Below are positions 9,205-18,590 of a stretch of DNA of 64,000 nt, piece by piece. Location: NCBI GenBank assembly GCA_020402865.1, contig JADBYT010000015.1, positions 270,694 through 334,693 of the forward strand, given 5' to 3'. The DNA comes from Bacteroidota bacterium. Its GTDB lineage: Bacteria; Bacteroidota; Bacteroidia; Palsa-965. The position numbers and the translations under genes are program-made. Within the stretch, counting starts at the first letter, position 1. Each line of letters begins with the position of its first letter. The notes below the pieces were generated by a model that made no database searches, was not told where the DNA came from, and saw nothing but the letters and a program-made list of their open reading frames with translations.

Positions 9205-10161
9205 ATGAGATCAGTTAAAAAAGTTAAGTTCATCGAGATTAAGTCCGAAATTGGTGCCGGAACCCGGGGAGCCAGTCTTGGCCCCGATGCAATTAAAATT
9301 GCTGCGCTGGATATGGTGAGCAATATTTTCAACGAGCACGAATCGGTTGAGGTAAAAAACGAGAATCACCAGCTGTTCAGCCCTCCGGGAAGCATCTTTG
9401 CCCGTCGTATCAAAGGACTCATCGCTATTTACGAACGTCTTTCGGGCGAAGTGGCCAAAGCCATAAAAGGCAATTTCTTTCCTATTGTACTTGCCGGCGA
9501 TCACAGCACGGCGGGCGGAACAATTGCTGGTGTACGTTTGGCGCTTCCCCCCAAAAACACCCGCATCGGTGTTATCTGGATTGATGCGCACGCCGATCTT
9601 CATTCGCCCTACACCACGCCTTCGGGCAATATGCACGGTATGCCACTTGCCGTTGCTTTGGGGGAAGACAACAAGAGCAACCAGATAAATAAAGTGGATA
9701 AGGAAACCACAGAACTCTGGAATAAACTCAAAAGCATTGGCGGCAACGGACCCAATATCCGCTATGAGGATCTCGTGTACATTGGCGTGCGTGATGTGGA
9801 ACCGGAAGAAACGGCTCTCATGCGTAGTAAGAAGATTAAACACTTTACCACGGAAGATATTCGTCTGAACGGCGTTGAGCGCATTGCACGTGATACACTC
9901 GCTTATCTCAAGGCATGCACACATATCTATATCTCTTTTGATGTGGATAGTATGGACTCCAGCATCTCACGCGGAACAGGTACACCTGTACCCAACGGCA
10001 TCACCGAGAAAGAAGCGGGGTCACTGCTTGTGCGCCTTGTACAGAACGAGAAAGTAGTTTGCCTTGAAGTAACCGAAGTAAATCCCACCCTTGATAAAGA
10101 GAATCTCATGGCAGAAAATACATTTGAGATTCTGCAAAAGGTAATTGGTCAGTTTACCTGA
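9205..10161 (+). CDS. speB: Agmatinase/arginase family ureohydrolase
   Basis: This is a binuclear-manganese ureohydrolase. Metal ligands are visible as G-D-H-S (about residues 99-102), D-A-H-A-D-L-H (about 130-136) and S-F-D-V-D-S-M-D (about 240-247). Such enzymes release urea from agmatine, arginine or related guanidino compounds. Divergence from arginine decarboxylase makes agmatine the likely substrate and putrescine the product. ATG at 9205 (M-R-S-V-K-K-V) is preferred over an upstream in-frame ATG at 9175, because the first ten extra residues fall outside the conserved domain. The gene is followed 43 nt later by argS. Confidence 0.85.
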   Translation: MRSVKKVKFIEIKSEIGAGTRGASLGPDAIKIAALDMVSNIFNEHESVEVKNENHQLFSPPGSIFARRIKGLIAIYERLSGEVAKAIKGNFFPIVLAGDHSTAGGTIAGVRLALPPKNTRIGVIWIDAHADLHSPYTTPSGNMHGMPLAVALGEDNKSNQINKVDKETTELWNKLKSIGGNGPNIRYEDLVYIGVRDVEPEETALMRSKKIKHFTTEDIRLNGVERIARDTLAYLKACTHIYISFDVDSMDSSISRGTGTPVPNGITEKEAGSLLVRLVQNEKVVCLEVTEVNPTLDKENLMAENTFEILQKVIGQFT

Positions 10162-10170
10162 TTACATTTG
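10145..10170 (+). promoter_or_regulatory. Promoter of argS
   Basis: TTG (10145-10147), 15 nt, then TACATTTG (10163-10170), with argS ATG at 10205. The -7 box is exact. The leader would be about 30 nt, so argS may be transcribed on its own as well as with the upstream gene. Confidence 0.5.
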
Positions 10171-10204
10171 CACCCGCATTTACCGAATTACCCATTACAT
10201 ACCT

Positions 10205-11995
10205 ATGTTAACTACCGAAGATTTGCTCCGGGCTCCTGTAGCCGCCGCCGTGGCCGAACTGTTTTCAGCCGAAATTACACCCGCGTCGGTTACCTTTCAG
10301 CGCACCAATCCGGCTTTTGAAGGCGATGTAACCCTTGTGGTATTTCCCTATGTAAAGCTGGCCGGCAAAGGTCCCGAGCAAACTGCCCAGCTCATTGGCG
10401 AACACCTGCAGGCCAAACTGCCCGAAGTAACCCGCTTCAATGTGGTAAAGGGCTTCCTCAATCTGGTTATTGCCGATGAATTCTGGAGCCGTGAGTATGT
10501 CAGCCTGGCTGAAGAATCTGAATTTGGCCGCAAGCCGGTAAATGAGTCCAGCCCGATGGTGATGGTCGAATACAGTTCGCCCAACACCAACAAGCCTTTG
10601 CACCTCGGTCACGTGCGCAACAACCTGCTGGGCTTTTCGGTAAGTGAAATACTGAAAGCCGCCGGCTACCGGGTGGTAATGGTTAATCTGGTAAACGACC
10701 GGGGCATCCACATTTGCAAAAGCATGTATGCCTGGCAGAAATTAGGCAACGGCGAAACACCCCAAAGCAGCGGCATGAAAGGCGATCACCTTGTTGGTAA
10801 ATACTACGTGGAGTTCGACCGGCTGTTTAAAGAAGAAGTAAAACAGGCCGTAGCCGCCGGACAAGCGCAGGAAGAAGCTGAGAAAACCGTGCAGTCCATG
10901 CGCGATATTCAGGAAATGCTGCGCAAATGGGAAGCCGGCGATGAAGAAGTGATTTCACTTTGGAAAATGATGAACGGCTGGGTGTACGATGGTTTTGGTA
11001 CAACCTATAAAAAGCTGGGCGTTTCGTTTGATAAGATTTACTACGAATCAAACACCTATCTGCTTGGCAAAAGCATAGTGGAAGACGGCCTGAACAAAGG
11101 TGTTTTGCAGAAACGCCCGGATGGCGCCGTAATCATCGACCTTACAGCCGACGGGCTCGACCAGAAAGTGCTGTTGCGCAGCGATGGTACTTCGGTTTAC
11201 ATGACACAGGATTTAGGAACCGCAGCCGAGCGCCACAATGAATTTCCGTTTGAAAAATTAGTTTACGTAGTAGGCAACGAGCAGGAGTATCATTTCAAAG
11301 TGCTCAAACTGGCACTTTCCAAACTCGGCTATAGCTGGGCCGACGGCCTTTACCACCTTTCCTACGGCATGGTGGAGCTGCCCGATGGCAAAATGAAATC
11401 GCGCGAGGGCACGGTGGTGGATGCCGACGACCTCATCCAGTTCATGGAAAAAAGCGCGCAGCTGCTTGCCGAAGAACGCGGCCTGATTGCCGAAATGAGC
11501 AGTGAAGCCAAAGAAACGCTGTACCATCAGGTAGGCATGGCCGCGCTCAAATATTTCATTCTCAAAGTGGATCCGAAGAAGAAAATGCTCTTCAATCCGC
11601 AGGAAAGTATTGACCTTCAGGGCAACACCGGGCCTTTTATTCAATATACCTATGCCCGTATCCGTTCCATGCTGCGCAAAGCCGGTGTGGCCGGTGCTTT
11701 ACCGCAGGCCACAGCCCCGTTGCAGCTTCACGAAAAAGAAAAGGCCCTGATCAAGCACCTGCATCAGTTCCCTGCCACGGTGCACGAAGCGGCCACTGCA
11801 TACAGTCCGGCAGTAGTGGCACAATATGCCTACGACCTGGCCAAAACCTACAACCAGTTTTACGATGCCTGCCCGGTAATGAAAGCCGATTCGGACGCAT
11901 TAAAAGCATTCCGTTTGCAGCTTTCAGGCACTGTAGCCCGCACGGTAAAAGCATCGCTTGCCTTGCTTGGCATTGAAGCGCCGGAGCAGATGTAA
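10205..11995 (+). CDS. argS: Arginyl-tRNA synthetase
   Basis: This class I synthetase charges tRNA-Arg. The HIGH motif appears as H-L-G-H in N-K-P-L-H-L-G-H-V-R-N-N (about residues 131-141), and the KMSK-equivalent is the degenerate G-K-M-K-S-R-E-G-T-V-V (about 395-405), as usual for ArgRS. An N-terminal Add-1 tRNA-recognition domain and a C-terminal DALR anticodon-binding domain flank the catalytic core. Length is 596 residues, normal for the family. The ATG at 10205 is chosen over a frame extension reaching back into the preceding gene. Confidence 0.97.
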   Translation: MLTTEDLLRAPVAAAVAELFSAEITPASVTFQRTNPAFEGDVTLVVFPYVKLAGKGPEQTAQLIGEHLQAKLPEVTRFNVVKGFLNLVIADEFWSREYVSLAEESEFGRKPVNESSPMVMVEYSSPNTNKPLHLGHVRNNLLGFSVSEILKAAGYRVVMVNLVNDRGIHICKSMYAWQKLGNGETPQSSGMKGDHLVGKYYVEFDRLFKEEVKQAVAAGQAQEEAEKTVQSMRDIQEMLRKWEAGDEEVISLWKMMNGWVYDGFGTTYKKLGVSFDKIYYESNTYLLGKSIVEDGLNKGVLQKRPDGAVIIDLTADGLDQKVLLRSDGTSVYMTQDLGTAAERHNEFPFEKLVYVVGNEQEYHFKVLKLALSKLGYSWADGLYHLSYGMVELPDGKMKSREGTVVDADDLIQFMEKSAQLLAEERGLIAEMSSEAKETLYHQVGMAALKYFILKVDPKKKMLFNPQESIDLQGNTGPFIQYTYARIRSMLRKAGVAGALPQATAPLQLHEKEKALIKHLHQFPATVHEAATAYSPAVVAQYAYDLAKTYNQFYDACPVMKADSDALKAFRLQLSGTVARTVKASLALLGIEAPEQM

Positions 11996-12021
11996 CAGTG
12001 CCGCATTGCCAGAAAACCACT

Positions 12022-12822
12022 TTACGGCCTGCGCCAGAGCGCAAACATATCCATGCTTATGGCTACGCTGTAATGAATAAGCACGCCCAGCCAGATCGAC
12101 CGGCTTTTCAGGCTTAATGTACCCAGCACAATGCCGGCCGCTATGGCGCCAAAGGTTTCGGGCATGGGCTTGCGGAAATGAATCATGCAGTAAGGCACCA
12201 TCATGACCAGTATGCTGAAGTAGCCAAACTGTTTGCGCAGTCCCAGCGTCATAAACCCGCGGAAAAAGAACTCCAGCGCCACAAACTGCGCAAAGTAAAA
12301 CGCTTCCCATATCCAGAAACGCGGCCAAAGCGGCTCATCCGGATCGGGCTGGTAAAAGGGATATTTCTGCTGAAACGCGGTAGTTCCTGAGAAATAAGCC
12401 ACCAGCGGAAGCATTACCACCAGCATTAACGCATACAACGGCCAGCCCTGAAAGGCGGCTTTGGTGTGAAGACCGTAGTCGCCAATCGGTTCGCGCAGCA
12501 CGAAGCGGATGAGCAGCAATGGAACAACCATGTAGTTGGTAATGCTTACCAATGCCCACCAGATGAGCTGATGCAACTGCGCCGCATCGTGGTAAAGTGC
12601 CCATTCCGTAAAGCGCCGTTGCCATTCCTTAAAGCCGCACAAGCCCAGAAAAGAGGCAAAGCCGGTTGTGCTTGCGGCGTAGTTGATGAGCGTAAGCGCA
12701 GTGGCTGTCCACACCATTACTACCCATGTCCGGCGGCGTGTGCCTGCGGTTGGATTGAGCCTTTCGGCCAGTGCATCGGCTTCGGCGGACTGGAAGGTGC
12801 TGCTGAAAAGAGACTTGATCAC
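12022..12822 (-). CDS. CPBP family intramembrane protease-like protein
   Basis: The 266-residue protein has several membrane segments and the CPBP (Abi) core: V-A-L-E-F-F-F-R-G-F, P-Y-C-M-I-H-F and H-Y-S-V-A-I-S-M-D. In canonical CPBP glutamic proteases the first motif is E-E-x-x-x-R; here the second Glu is Phe, leaving one Glu and the Arg, while both His motifs remain. It may still be active like Rce1-type enzymes or act only as a membrane scaffold. The start is GTG at 12822, overlapping the tsaD stop by four bases (GTGA), which indicates translational coupling to tsaD. Confidence 0.82.
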   Translation of the reverse strand: MIKSLFSSTFQSAEADALAERLNPTAGTRRRTWVVMVWTATALTLINYAASTTGFASFLGLCGFKEWQRRFTEWALYHDAAQLHQLIWWALVSITNYMVVPLLLIRFVLREPIGDYGLHTKAAFQGWPLYALMLVVMLPLVAYFSGTTAFQQKYPFYQPDPDEPLWPRFWIWEAFYFAQFVALEFFFRGFMTLGLRKQFGYFSILVMMVPYCMIHFRKPMPETFGAIAAGIVLGTLSLKSRSIWLGVLIHYSVAISMDMFALWRRP

Positions 12823-13832
12823 AGGCTGAAACGGGGTAAGGGAGGTGTATTCTGACCGGCAGTTTCGCCGGCCAGCAGCTGGAAATGGCCGGCCATGGCA
12901 ATCATGGCCGCATTATCGGTGCAGTAGGCAAAGGGCGGAATGTAGGTTTGCCAGCCTTCCTGCAGGCCGGTTTGCTGCAATGCGCTGCGCAAACCGCTGT
13001 TTGCCGAAACGCCGCCGGCCAGCGCCACACGGGTAATGCCGGTTTCCTTTACGGCCATTTTTACCCGCTTCATCAGCGTACTCACAATGGTGTATTGAAT
13101 GGAGGCGCAAATGTCGGGCAGGTTACGCTCCACAAAACCGGCATCGCCGGCGCTGTGATCGCGCACAAAGTAAAGCACGGCGGTTTTGAGTCCGCTGAAA
13201 CTGAAACGCAGTCCGGGCACCTGCGCCTGCGGAAAAGTAAACGCTTTCGGATTGCCCTGTGCGGCGTATTTATCAATGAGGGGGCCGCCGGGATAGGGCA
13301 GCCCGAGAATTTTGGCGCATTTGTCAAAAGCCTCGCCGGCCGCATCGTCAATGGTTTCGCCAATGAGCACGAAGGTGCGGGCATCGTCCACGCGCACAAG
13401 CTGTGTATGTCCGCCCGACACGGTGAGGCAGAGGAACGGAAATTCGGGTACGGGGCGCTCGTGTTCATCGCGCACAAAATGCGCCAGAATATGTCCCTGC
13501 ATGTGGTTTACGGCCAGCAGCGGTTTTTGCAATGCCAGCGAAAATGCTTTGGCAAACGAACCACCTACCAGCAAAGCGCCCAGCAGGCCTGGTCCCTGCG
13601 TGTAGGCAATACCGTCGAGCTCGTGTGGCAGTACACCGGCCAAACGCAGAGCTTCGTGTACTACGGGCACCACCTGTTGCTGGTGTGCGCGCGAGGCCAG
13701 TTCGGGAATTACGCCGCCCCATTGCCTGTGTACCTCCTGTCCGGCCACCACATTTGCCAGCAGGTAGCCATTGCGCAGCACGGCGGCAGCGGTTTCATCG
13801 CACGAGGATTCGATTCCCAGAATAAGCGGCAT
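12819..13832 (-). CDS. tsaD: tRNA N6-threonylcarbamoyladenosine synthase subunit TsaD
   Basis: TsaD transfers the threonylcarbamoyl group to A37 of ANN-decoding tRNAs. The sequence has the ASKHA-fold start G-I-E-S-S-C-D-E-T (residues 6-14), the metal-binding H-x3-H at residues 110-114, the S-G-G-H-T-Q-L-V segment and A-G-G-V-S-A-N-S-G-L near the C-terminus. Its 337 residues are normal. It is coupled to the downstream CPBP gene by a GTGA overlap and is divergent from tamB, a gene order often seen in Bacteroidota. Confidence 0.98.
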   Translation of the reverse strand: MPLILGIESSCDETAAAVLRNGYLLANVVAGQEVHRQWGGVIPELASRAHQQQVVPVVHEALRLAGVLPHELDGIAYTQGPGLLGALLVGGSFAKAFSLALQKPLLAVNHMQGHILAHFVRDEHERPVPEFPFLCLTVSGGHTQLVRVDDARTFVLIGETIDDAAGEAFDKCAKILGLPYPGGPLIDKYAAQGNPKAFTFPQAQVPGLRFSFSGLKTAVLYFVRDHSAGDAGFVERNLPDICASIQYTIVSTLMKRVKMAVKETGITRVALAGGVSANSGLRSALQQTGLQEGWQTYIPPFAYCTDNAAMIAMAGHFQLLAGETAGQNTPPLPRFSL

Positions 13833-13845
13833 GGTAGTAATATGT

Positions 13846-13853
13846 TATTTTTG
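13846..13853 (+). promoter_or_regulatory. -7 box TATTTTTG for tamB
   Basis: An exact TAnnTTTG match lies 14 nt beyond the tsaD start codon on the opposite strand. It would give a leader of about 98 nt to the ATG at 13956, and it argues against starts inside or upstream of the box. Confidence 0.5.
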
Positions 13854-13955
13854 CAAAAAAAATCCCAGATTGCAGTAATTATCGCCATTTCTGGCGTTCT
13901 TATTGCTGTGCGTGAGGGGCAGAATGCACTGCCTTCACACGCAACCCACTGCTCT

Positions 13956-16900
13956 ATGGCTGAAGAACAGCGTATCGGTAGCAAAATTATCAAAAAGACG
14001 GGGCGCTGGCTGCTCAGGCTGGTGATCTTCTTATTGGTATTGCTTACCGCCACGTATTTTCTCATTCAGCTTCCTGCGGTACAAACCTGGCTGGCTCAGC
14101 GCGCAGCCGGCTGGCTTTCCGACGAACTTCAAACAAAAGTGGAGGTAAAGGGCGTAAACATCCGCTTTTTCACCAAAGCCGTGCTCGAAGGTATTTATGT
14201 GGAAGACCAGCATGGTGATACGATTCTGCACGCCGAAGAACTGGTGGCCGATGTACGCCGCTTCAGCTACGAAAACCGTCAGCTCGCATTGCGTGATATC
14301 GCGTTAAAAAACGCGCATATCAAACTCAAAAAATATCCCAATGAACGTGGCCTCAGCTACCGCTTCATTCTGATGCATTTCAAATCAACCGGGCCAAAAA
14401 AGCAAAAGTCAAAATCGCCGTGGGATGTGCAGCTGGGCGGAATTACACTCGATAATGTGCGCATGGAGTATATCGACCTGCGTGATACGATTGATGATCC
14501 GGGAATGGATTTTGAAAATATCCGCATTACCGGAATGAGCGCACATTTTGGCGATATAAAACCGCAGGGCGATTCGGTACAGCTGCATCTCGATTATCTC
14601 CGTGCAAAAGAACGAAGCGGTTTTGTGCTGAAAGAATTCAATGCCGATCTTACGCTTTCGGAAGAATATGCGCATTTCCGCAAACTACATATTCTCACCC
14701 CCGAATCGGGCATACACGGTGATCTGAAATTTGTGTACGACAGTATTGAAGCCATTGAAGATGATTTCATTCACCTTGTACGCATGCAGGGGCATCTCGA
14801 CAGCACAACGGTTGAAATGGCGGATGTGGCCTATTTCGGGCACGACTTGCTGGGTATCCGTGAGCGGGTGAAAGTAAGCGGCGATGTAAGCGGTACGGTT
14901 GAACATTTGCGCTGCAAAAACATCCGCCTTGAGTTTGGGCGCAGCTCGGTAATTGCCGGCAATTTCAGTTTCAACGGTCTGCCCGATATTGAAACAACCG
15001 ATATGAACTTCCGCATCAGGGAACTGCGCACCAGTTATTACGATCTGGGGAGTTTGCCGTATCCGCCTTTCCCGCAAGGTGATTCACTGCTGCCTCATTT
15101 GCCTGCTGAAATGGCCCGTTTGGGAAGTATTTACTTTAGTGGCATTTACGAAGGCTTTCTCACTGAGTTTGTGGCGCATGGCAATTTCAATACCTCGCTG
15201 GGCAAACTCAATCTCGAAAACTTAGCCATGTCGCAGTCTGATTCGGCTTCGTTGTTTGTGTATCACGGACGGGTGGCAGCAGAGGGTTTTGACTTTGGTA
15301 CTTTGCTCGATGTGCCCGGTTTGGGTGCAGTTACAGGGGTGGTAGATGTGGATGGTAAAGGTTTCAGTACCGATGAGGTGGATGCCAAAGTAAACGGACA
15401 GCTTGCAGCAGTACAGTTTGAAAAATACAATTACCGGAATATTGCTATCGAAAACGGCCATCTTTATCACGGCACTTACGATGTGGGGCAGCTCGAAATG
15501 AGGGATCCCAATGCCGGACTTTCGTTTTCGGGGAAGGTGAATTTTTCGGGAGTTGTACCTGTAATGGATTTTACGGCTGATATTGATTCGGCCAACCTCG
15601 GTGCGCTGGGCTTTCTGGATACCACCAGTCAGCATATTCTTACCACCGGTCTTGAAATGCGTTTAAAGGGTAATAACATCGATAACATTACCGGCACAAT
15701 AGGCATTCAGCAGCTTGACTACATACGCGATGGGGAGCAGTACTCGTTTAATCAGCTCACACTCAATGCGCAGAATTTCGAAGACAGCACGCGCACCATT
15801 GCGCTGGAGTCAGATATTGCCACAGCTACCATCAAAGGTAAATTTCAATTGCTCGAACTGCAGGCTACCGTAAAAAATCTTTTGTCGGATTATCTGCCTT
15901 CCTATTTCCCGCCACCGCTGCCGCCCGATCCGAAGAAGAGGCAAAAGCAGGCGACTGACCAGCAGTTTACGTATTACCTCACCTTTAACCAGAACACACG
16001 CCCGGTAGAAGTGCTTGCGCCGGGGCTGATAATTAAGCCCGGCACATTTCTCAAAGGAAGTTTTGATACCCGTAAACGCAGAATGGAAGGCTTGCTTGAT
16101 TCTGACGGCATTGCCTGGAAAAGCACACGTTTTGAAGGCCTGCACAGTATCTCGTTTTCCAACTCCGGCCGACGGGGCGAATTAAACGGCCGCATAAACC
16201 GCGTTGCACTGAGTGATTCGGTAGGGCTTAGCAATGTGGTGCTCAAAACCACGGCCTCCAACGATTCGCTGCTTTCGCGGCTCGACTGGAACAATCAAAG
16301 CGCATTGCGCAACGAAGGAAAAGTACTTTTACTTACCCGCTTTTTTGGCGGCAGTGCGCTCAGTATGCAGTTTCTCAATGCCGCACTCTGGCTCAATGAC
16401 TCGCTCTGGCAGGTAGCCACGGGTAACCAAGTGCGCATCGATTCGAGCCGCATCAGCTTTACCAATCTCCGCTTCAGTTCGGGGCAGCAGCTCATTGGTC
16501 TGAACGGCACGGTGTCTGAACATCCGACTGATCAGCTGCAGGTAAGTCTCAACCGCTTCAACCTGCATCATATTAATTACTTCACGCAAACCTCCGGTGT
16601 TACTTTCAAAGGTTTCATCAGCGGACAAACCACCCTTGCCGAACTCTACGGTACTCCCATATTTACCAGCAACACCGAGTTTGCCGATTTATACATAAAC
16701 GGCCAGAAAATAGGGCAGGGCGAGGTGGATGCCGTGTGGGATAAACCACGGAATGCCGTGTACATGCACGGCGAGTTTTCGCGCGGAATAGTTAGTCCTG
16801 AAACCAATACGCTGGTAAAAAATATTCTTTTCGAAGGTTATTACTATCCGCAACGCACCGGCAGCAATCTCGATGTGGACCTTAGTTTGTATGGCATTGA

Positions 16901-18590
16901 ACTGGCTGTATTGCAGCCCCTGCTCAAAGATTTCTGCAGCCGTTTAATTGGCTCCATTGGTGGAAAAATACACGTGGGCGGCACACTCAATCATCCCGAA
17001 TTTAACGGTGATGCCGATGTGTGGATTAAAAAAGCCACCATTGATTATCTCGGTATTGATGTAAAAGCCGCCGAACAGAAAATATTCATCGAATCAAATT
17101 CATTTTATTTCAACGATTATCAGGTAGCTGATCCGTATGGCAACAAAGCCAAGATATACGGCCACCTTTATCACGATAACTTTACACGGTTTCAGTTTGA
17201 CATGGACTTTGCGCTCAACAAATTTCTGGTGATGCGCACTACTGAAAAAGATAATGAACTGTACTACGGGACCGTGTTTGCGACGGGCTACATGAATATT
17301 TTTGGTTTTGTAGATGAGAAAATAACGATCAGTATTACCGCACAAACCGAAAGCATCGACAACAACGGATCACGCATCCGCTCGGTATTTAATATTCCGA
17401 TGAACTATGCTTCGGAAGTAGGTGAAAACGATTTTGTGTATTTCAACAACGATACGGTTGCGGTACAAAAATCACAGGCCAACCAGTTTAAAAGCAATGG
17501 CATCGAACTTTTGCTGAATATCGAAGCCACAGAAGATGCGGATGTAAATGTAATTTTTGACGATAAGGTAGGCGATAAAATTAATGCTACCGGAACCGGT
17601 AACCTTGAAATGCATGTAAGCGAACAGGGCGATTTTACCATGCAGGGGCAGTATCAGGTGAGCAGCGGTGAATATTTGTTTACCCTGAAAAATATTATCT
17701 ATGCGCACTTTAATTTATCGCCCGGCGGCACCATAAGCTGGAGTGGTAATCCCGAACAGGCCATTATTGATGCCGATGCTGTTTACAAAGCCAATGCTTC
17801 GGTGGAACCATTTTTCCCGCTCGATTCCATTAACCCCGCCTATAAAAAAACATACCCGGTAGAAGTGGTCATGCACCTTGACAGTAACCTGATGAACCCG
17901 CTCATCGGATTTGATATTGAACTGCCCACAGCCGATCAGAACATACGCGAAACAGTGAAGAGTTTTACTCAGGTTGAACTTGAGCGAAACAAGCAGGTAC
18001 TTTCGTTGCTGGTGCTCAATAGTTTCATTACACCGCAGGAATTCCGCGATGGTGCATCAAGCAGCAACCTGGCAGGCAGCACCGGCACAACTGTACTTTC
18101 CAACTTCGTGTCAGGTACGCTGAACAACTGGCTGGCACAAATAAGCGATGATTTCTCCTTTCAGTTTAAATACCGGCCCAATGACGATGTAAGTCCGGGT
18201 GAACTTAAGCTGTATATGCAAACCGCTATTCTCAACAACCGCGTTACCATCGACGGGAACTTCGGGCGGCAGGAACAAACGCAGTCGTCGGTTAGCAACG
18301 TGCAATGGGTGGGTGATTTGAACGTAGAGTATAAAGTAACCGACGACGGCAAGGTGCGTTTGCGTGCATTCAACCGTTCAAACGATAATACATTGCTCAA
18401 CGCATCGGCTCCGTTTACACAGGGAGTGGGTGTGTTTTACCGCGAGGACTTCAACAGCTTTTCAGAACTCATGCAGCGATACAAAAACTATCTTGTTGAA
18501 GACAAGAAGCGCCGTGAAGATCCGAAACTTCCTGTTCAGCCTCCGGCACCTGATTCTACCCGAAAAGACTCTGTGCCCGGGCCCCGTTAA
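13956..18590 (+). CDS. tamB: TamB-family translocation and assembly module protein
   Basis: The 1544-residue protein has a short cytoplasmic basic start (K-K-T-G-R-W), one transmembrane anchor (about residues 20-40) and a very long periplasmic beta-helical body of the AsmA/TamB type. The C-terminal third (about residues 1100-1480) is the DUF490/TamB domain, with patterns such as Q-G-Q-Y-Q-V-S-S-G-E-Y-L-F-T-L-K. TamB-like proteins bridge inner and outer membrane and are linked to beta-barrel assembly and phospholipid transport. ATG 13956 is chosen because the open frame upstream runs antisense through tsaD and crosses the -7 box. No tamA/BamA homologue lies in the window. Its stop overlaps that of the convergent gene in the palindrome TTAA (18587-18590). 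Confidence 0.93.
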   Translation: MAEEQRIGSKIIKKTGRWLLRLVIFLLVLLTATYFLIQLPAVQTWLAQRAAGWLSDELQTKVEVKGVNIRFFTKAVLEGIYVEDQHGDTILHAEELVADVRRFSYENRQLALRDIALKNAHIKLKKYPNERGLSYRFILMHFKSTGPKKQKSKSPWDVQLGGITLDNVRMEYIDLRDTIDDPGMDFENIRITGMSAHFGDIKPQGDSVQLHLDYLRAKERSGFVLKEFNADLTLSEEYAHFRKLHILTPESGIHGDLKFVYDSIEAIEDDFIHLVRMQGHLDSTTVEMADVAYFGHDLLGIRERVKVSGDVSGTVEHLRCKNIRLEFGRSSVIAGNFSFNGLPDIETTDMNFRIRELRTSYYDLGSLPYPPFPQGDSLLPHLPAEMARLGSIYFSGIYEGFLTEFVAHGNFNTSLGKLNLENLAMSQSDSASLFVYHGRVAAEGFDFGTLLDVPGLGAVTGVVDVDGKGFSTDEVDAKVNGQLAAVQFEKYNYRNIAIENGHLYHGTYDVGQLEMRDPNAGLSFSGKVNFSGVVPVMDFTADIDSANLGALGFLDTTSQHILTTGLEMRLKGNNIDNITGTIGIQQLDYIRDGEQYSFNQLTLNAQNFEDSTRTIALESDIATATIKGKFQLLELQATVKNLLSDYLPSYFPPPLPPDPKKRQKQATDQQFTYYLTFNQNTRPVEVLAPGLIIKPGTFLKGSFDTRKRRMEGLLDSDGIAWKSTRFEGLHSISFSNSGRRGELNGRINRVALSDSVGLSNVVLKTTASNDSLLSRLDWNNQSALRNEGKVLLLTRFFGGSALSMQFLNAALWLNDSLWQVATGNQVRIDSSRISFTNLRFSSGQQLIGLNGTVSEHPTDQLQVSLNRFNLHHINYFTQTSGVTFKGFISGQTTLAELYGTPIFTSNTEFADLYINGQKIGQGEVDAVWDKPRNAVYMHGEFSRGIVSPETNTLVKNILFEGYYYPQRTGSNLDVDLSLYGIELAVLQPLLKDFCSRLIGSIGGKIHVGGTLNHPEFNGDADVWIKKATIDYLGIDVKAAEQKIFIESNSFYFNDYQVADPYGNKAKIYGHLYHDNFTRFQFDMDFALNKFLVMRTTEKDNELYYGTVFATGYMNIFGFVDEKITISITAQTESIDNNGSRIRSVFNIPMNYASEVGENDFVYFNNDTVAVQKSQANQFKSNGIELLLNIEATEDADVNVIFDDKVGDKINATGTGNLEMHVSEQGDFTMQGQYQVSSGEYLFTLKNIIYAHFNLSPGGTISWSGNPEQAIIDADAVYKANASVEPFFPLDSINPAYKKTYPVEVVMHLDSNLMNPLIGFDIELPTADQNIRETVKSFTQVELERNKQVLSLLVLNSFITPQEFRDGASSSNLAGSTGTTVLSNFVSGTLNNWLAQISDDFSFQFKYRPNDDVSPGELKLYMQTAILNNRVTIDGNFGRQEQTQSSVSNVQWVGDLNVEYKVTDDGKVRLRAFNRSNDNTLLNASAPFTQGVGVFYREDFNSFSELMQRYKNYLVEDKKRREDPKLPVQPPAPDSTRKDSVPGPR

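Noticed and set aside
12885..13955. N-terminal extension of the tamB frame
   Set aside because: The open frame runs antisense through tsaD and crosses the -7 box at 13846; the anchor-like start is at 13956.
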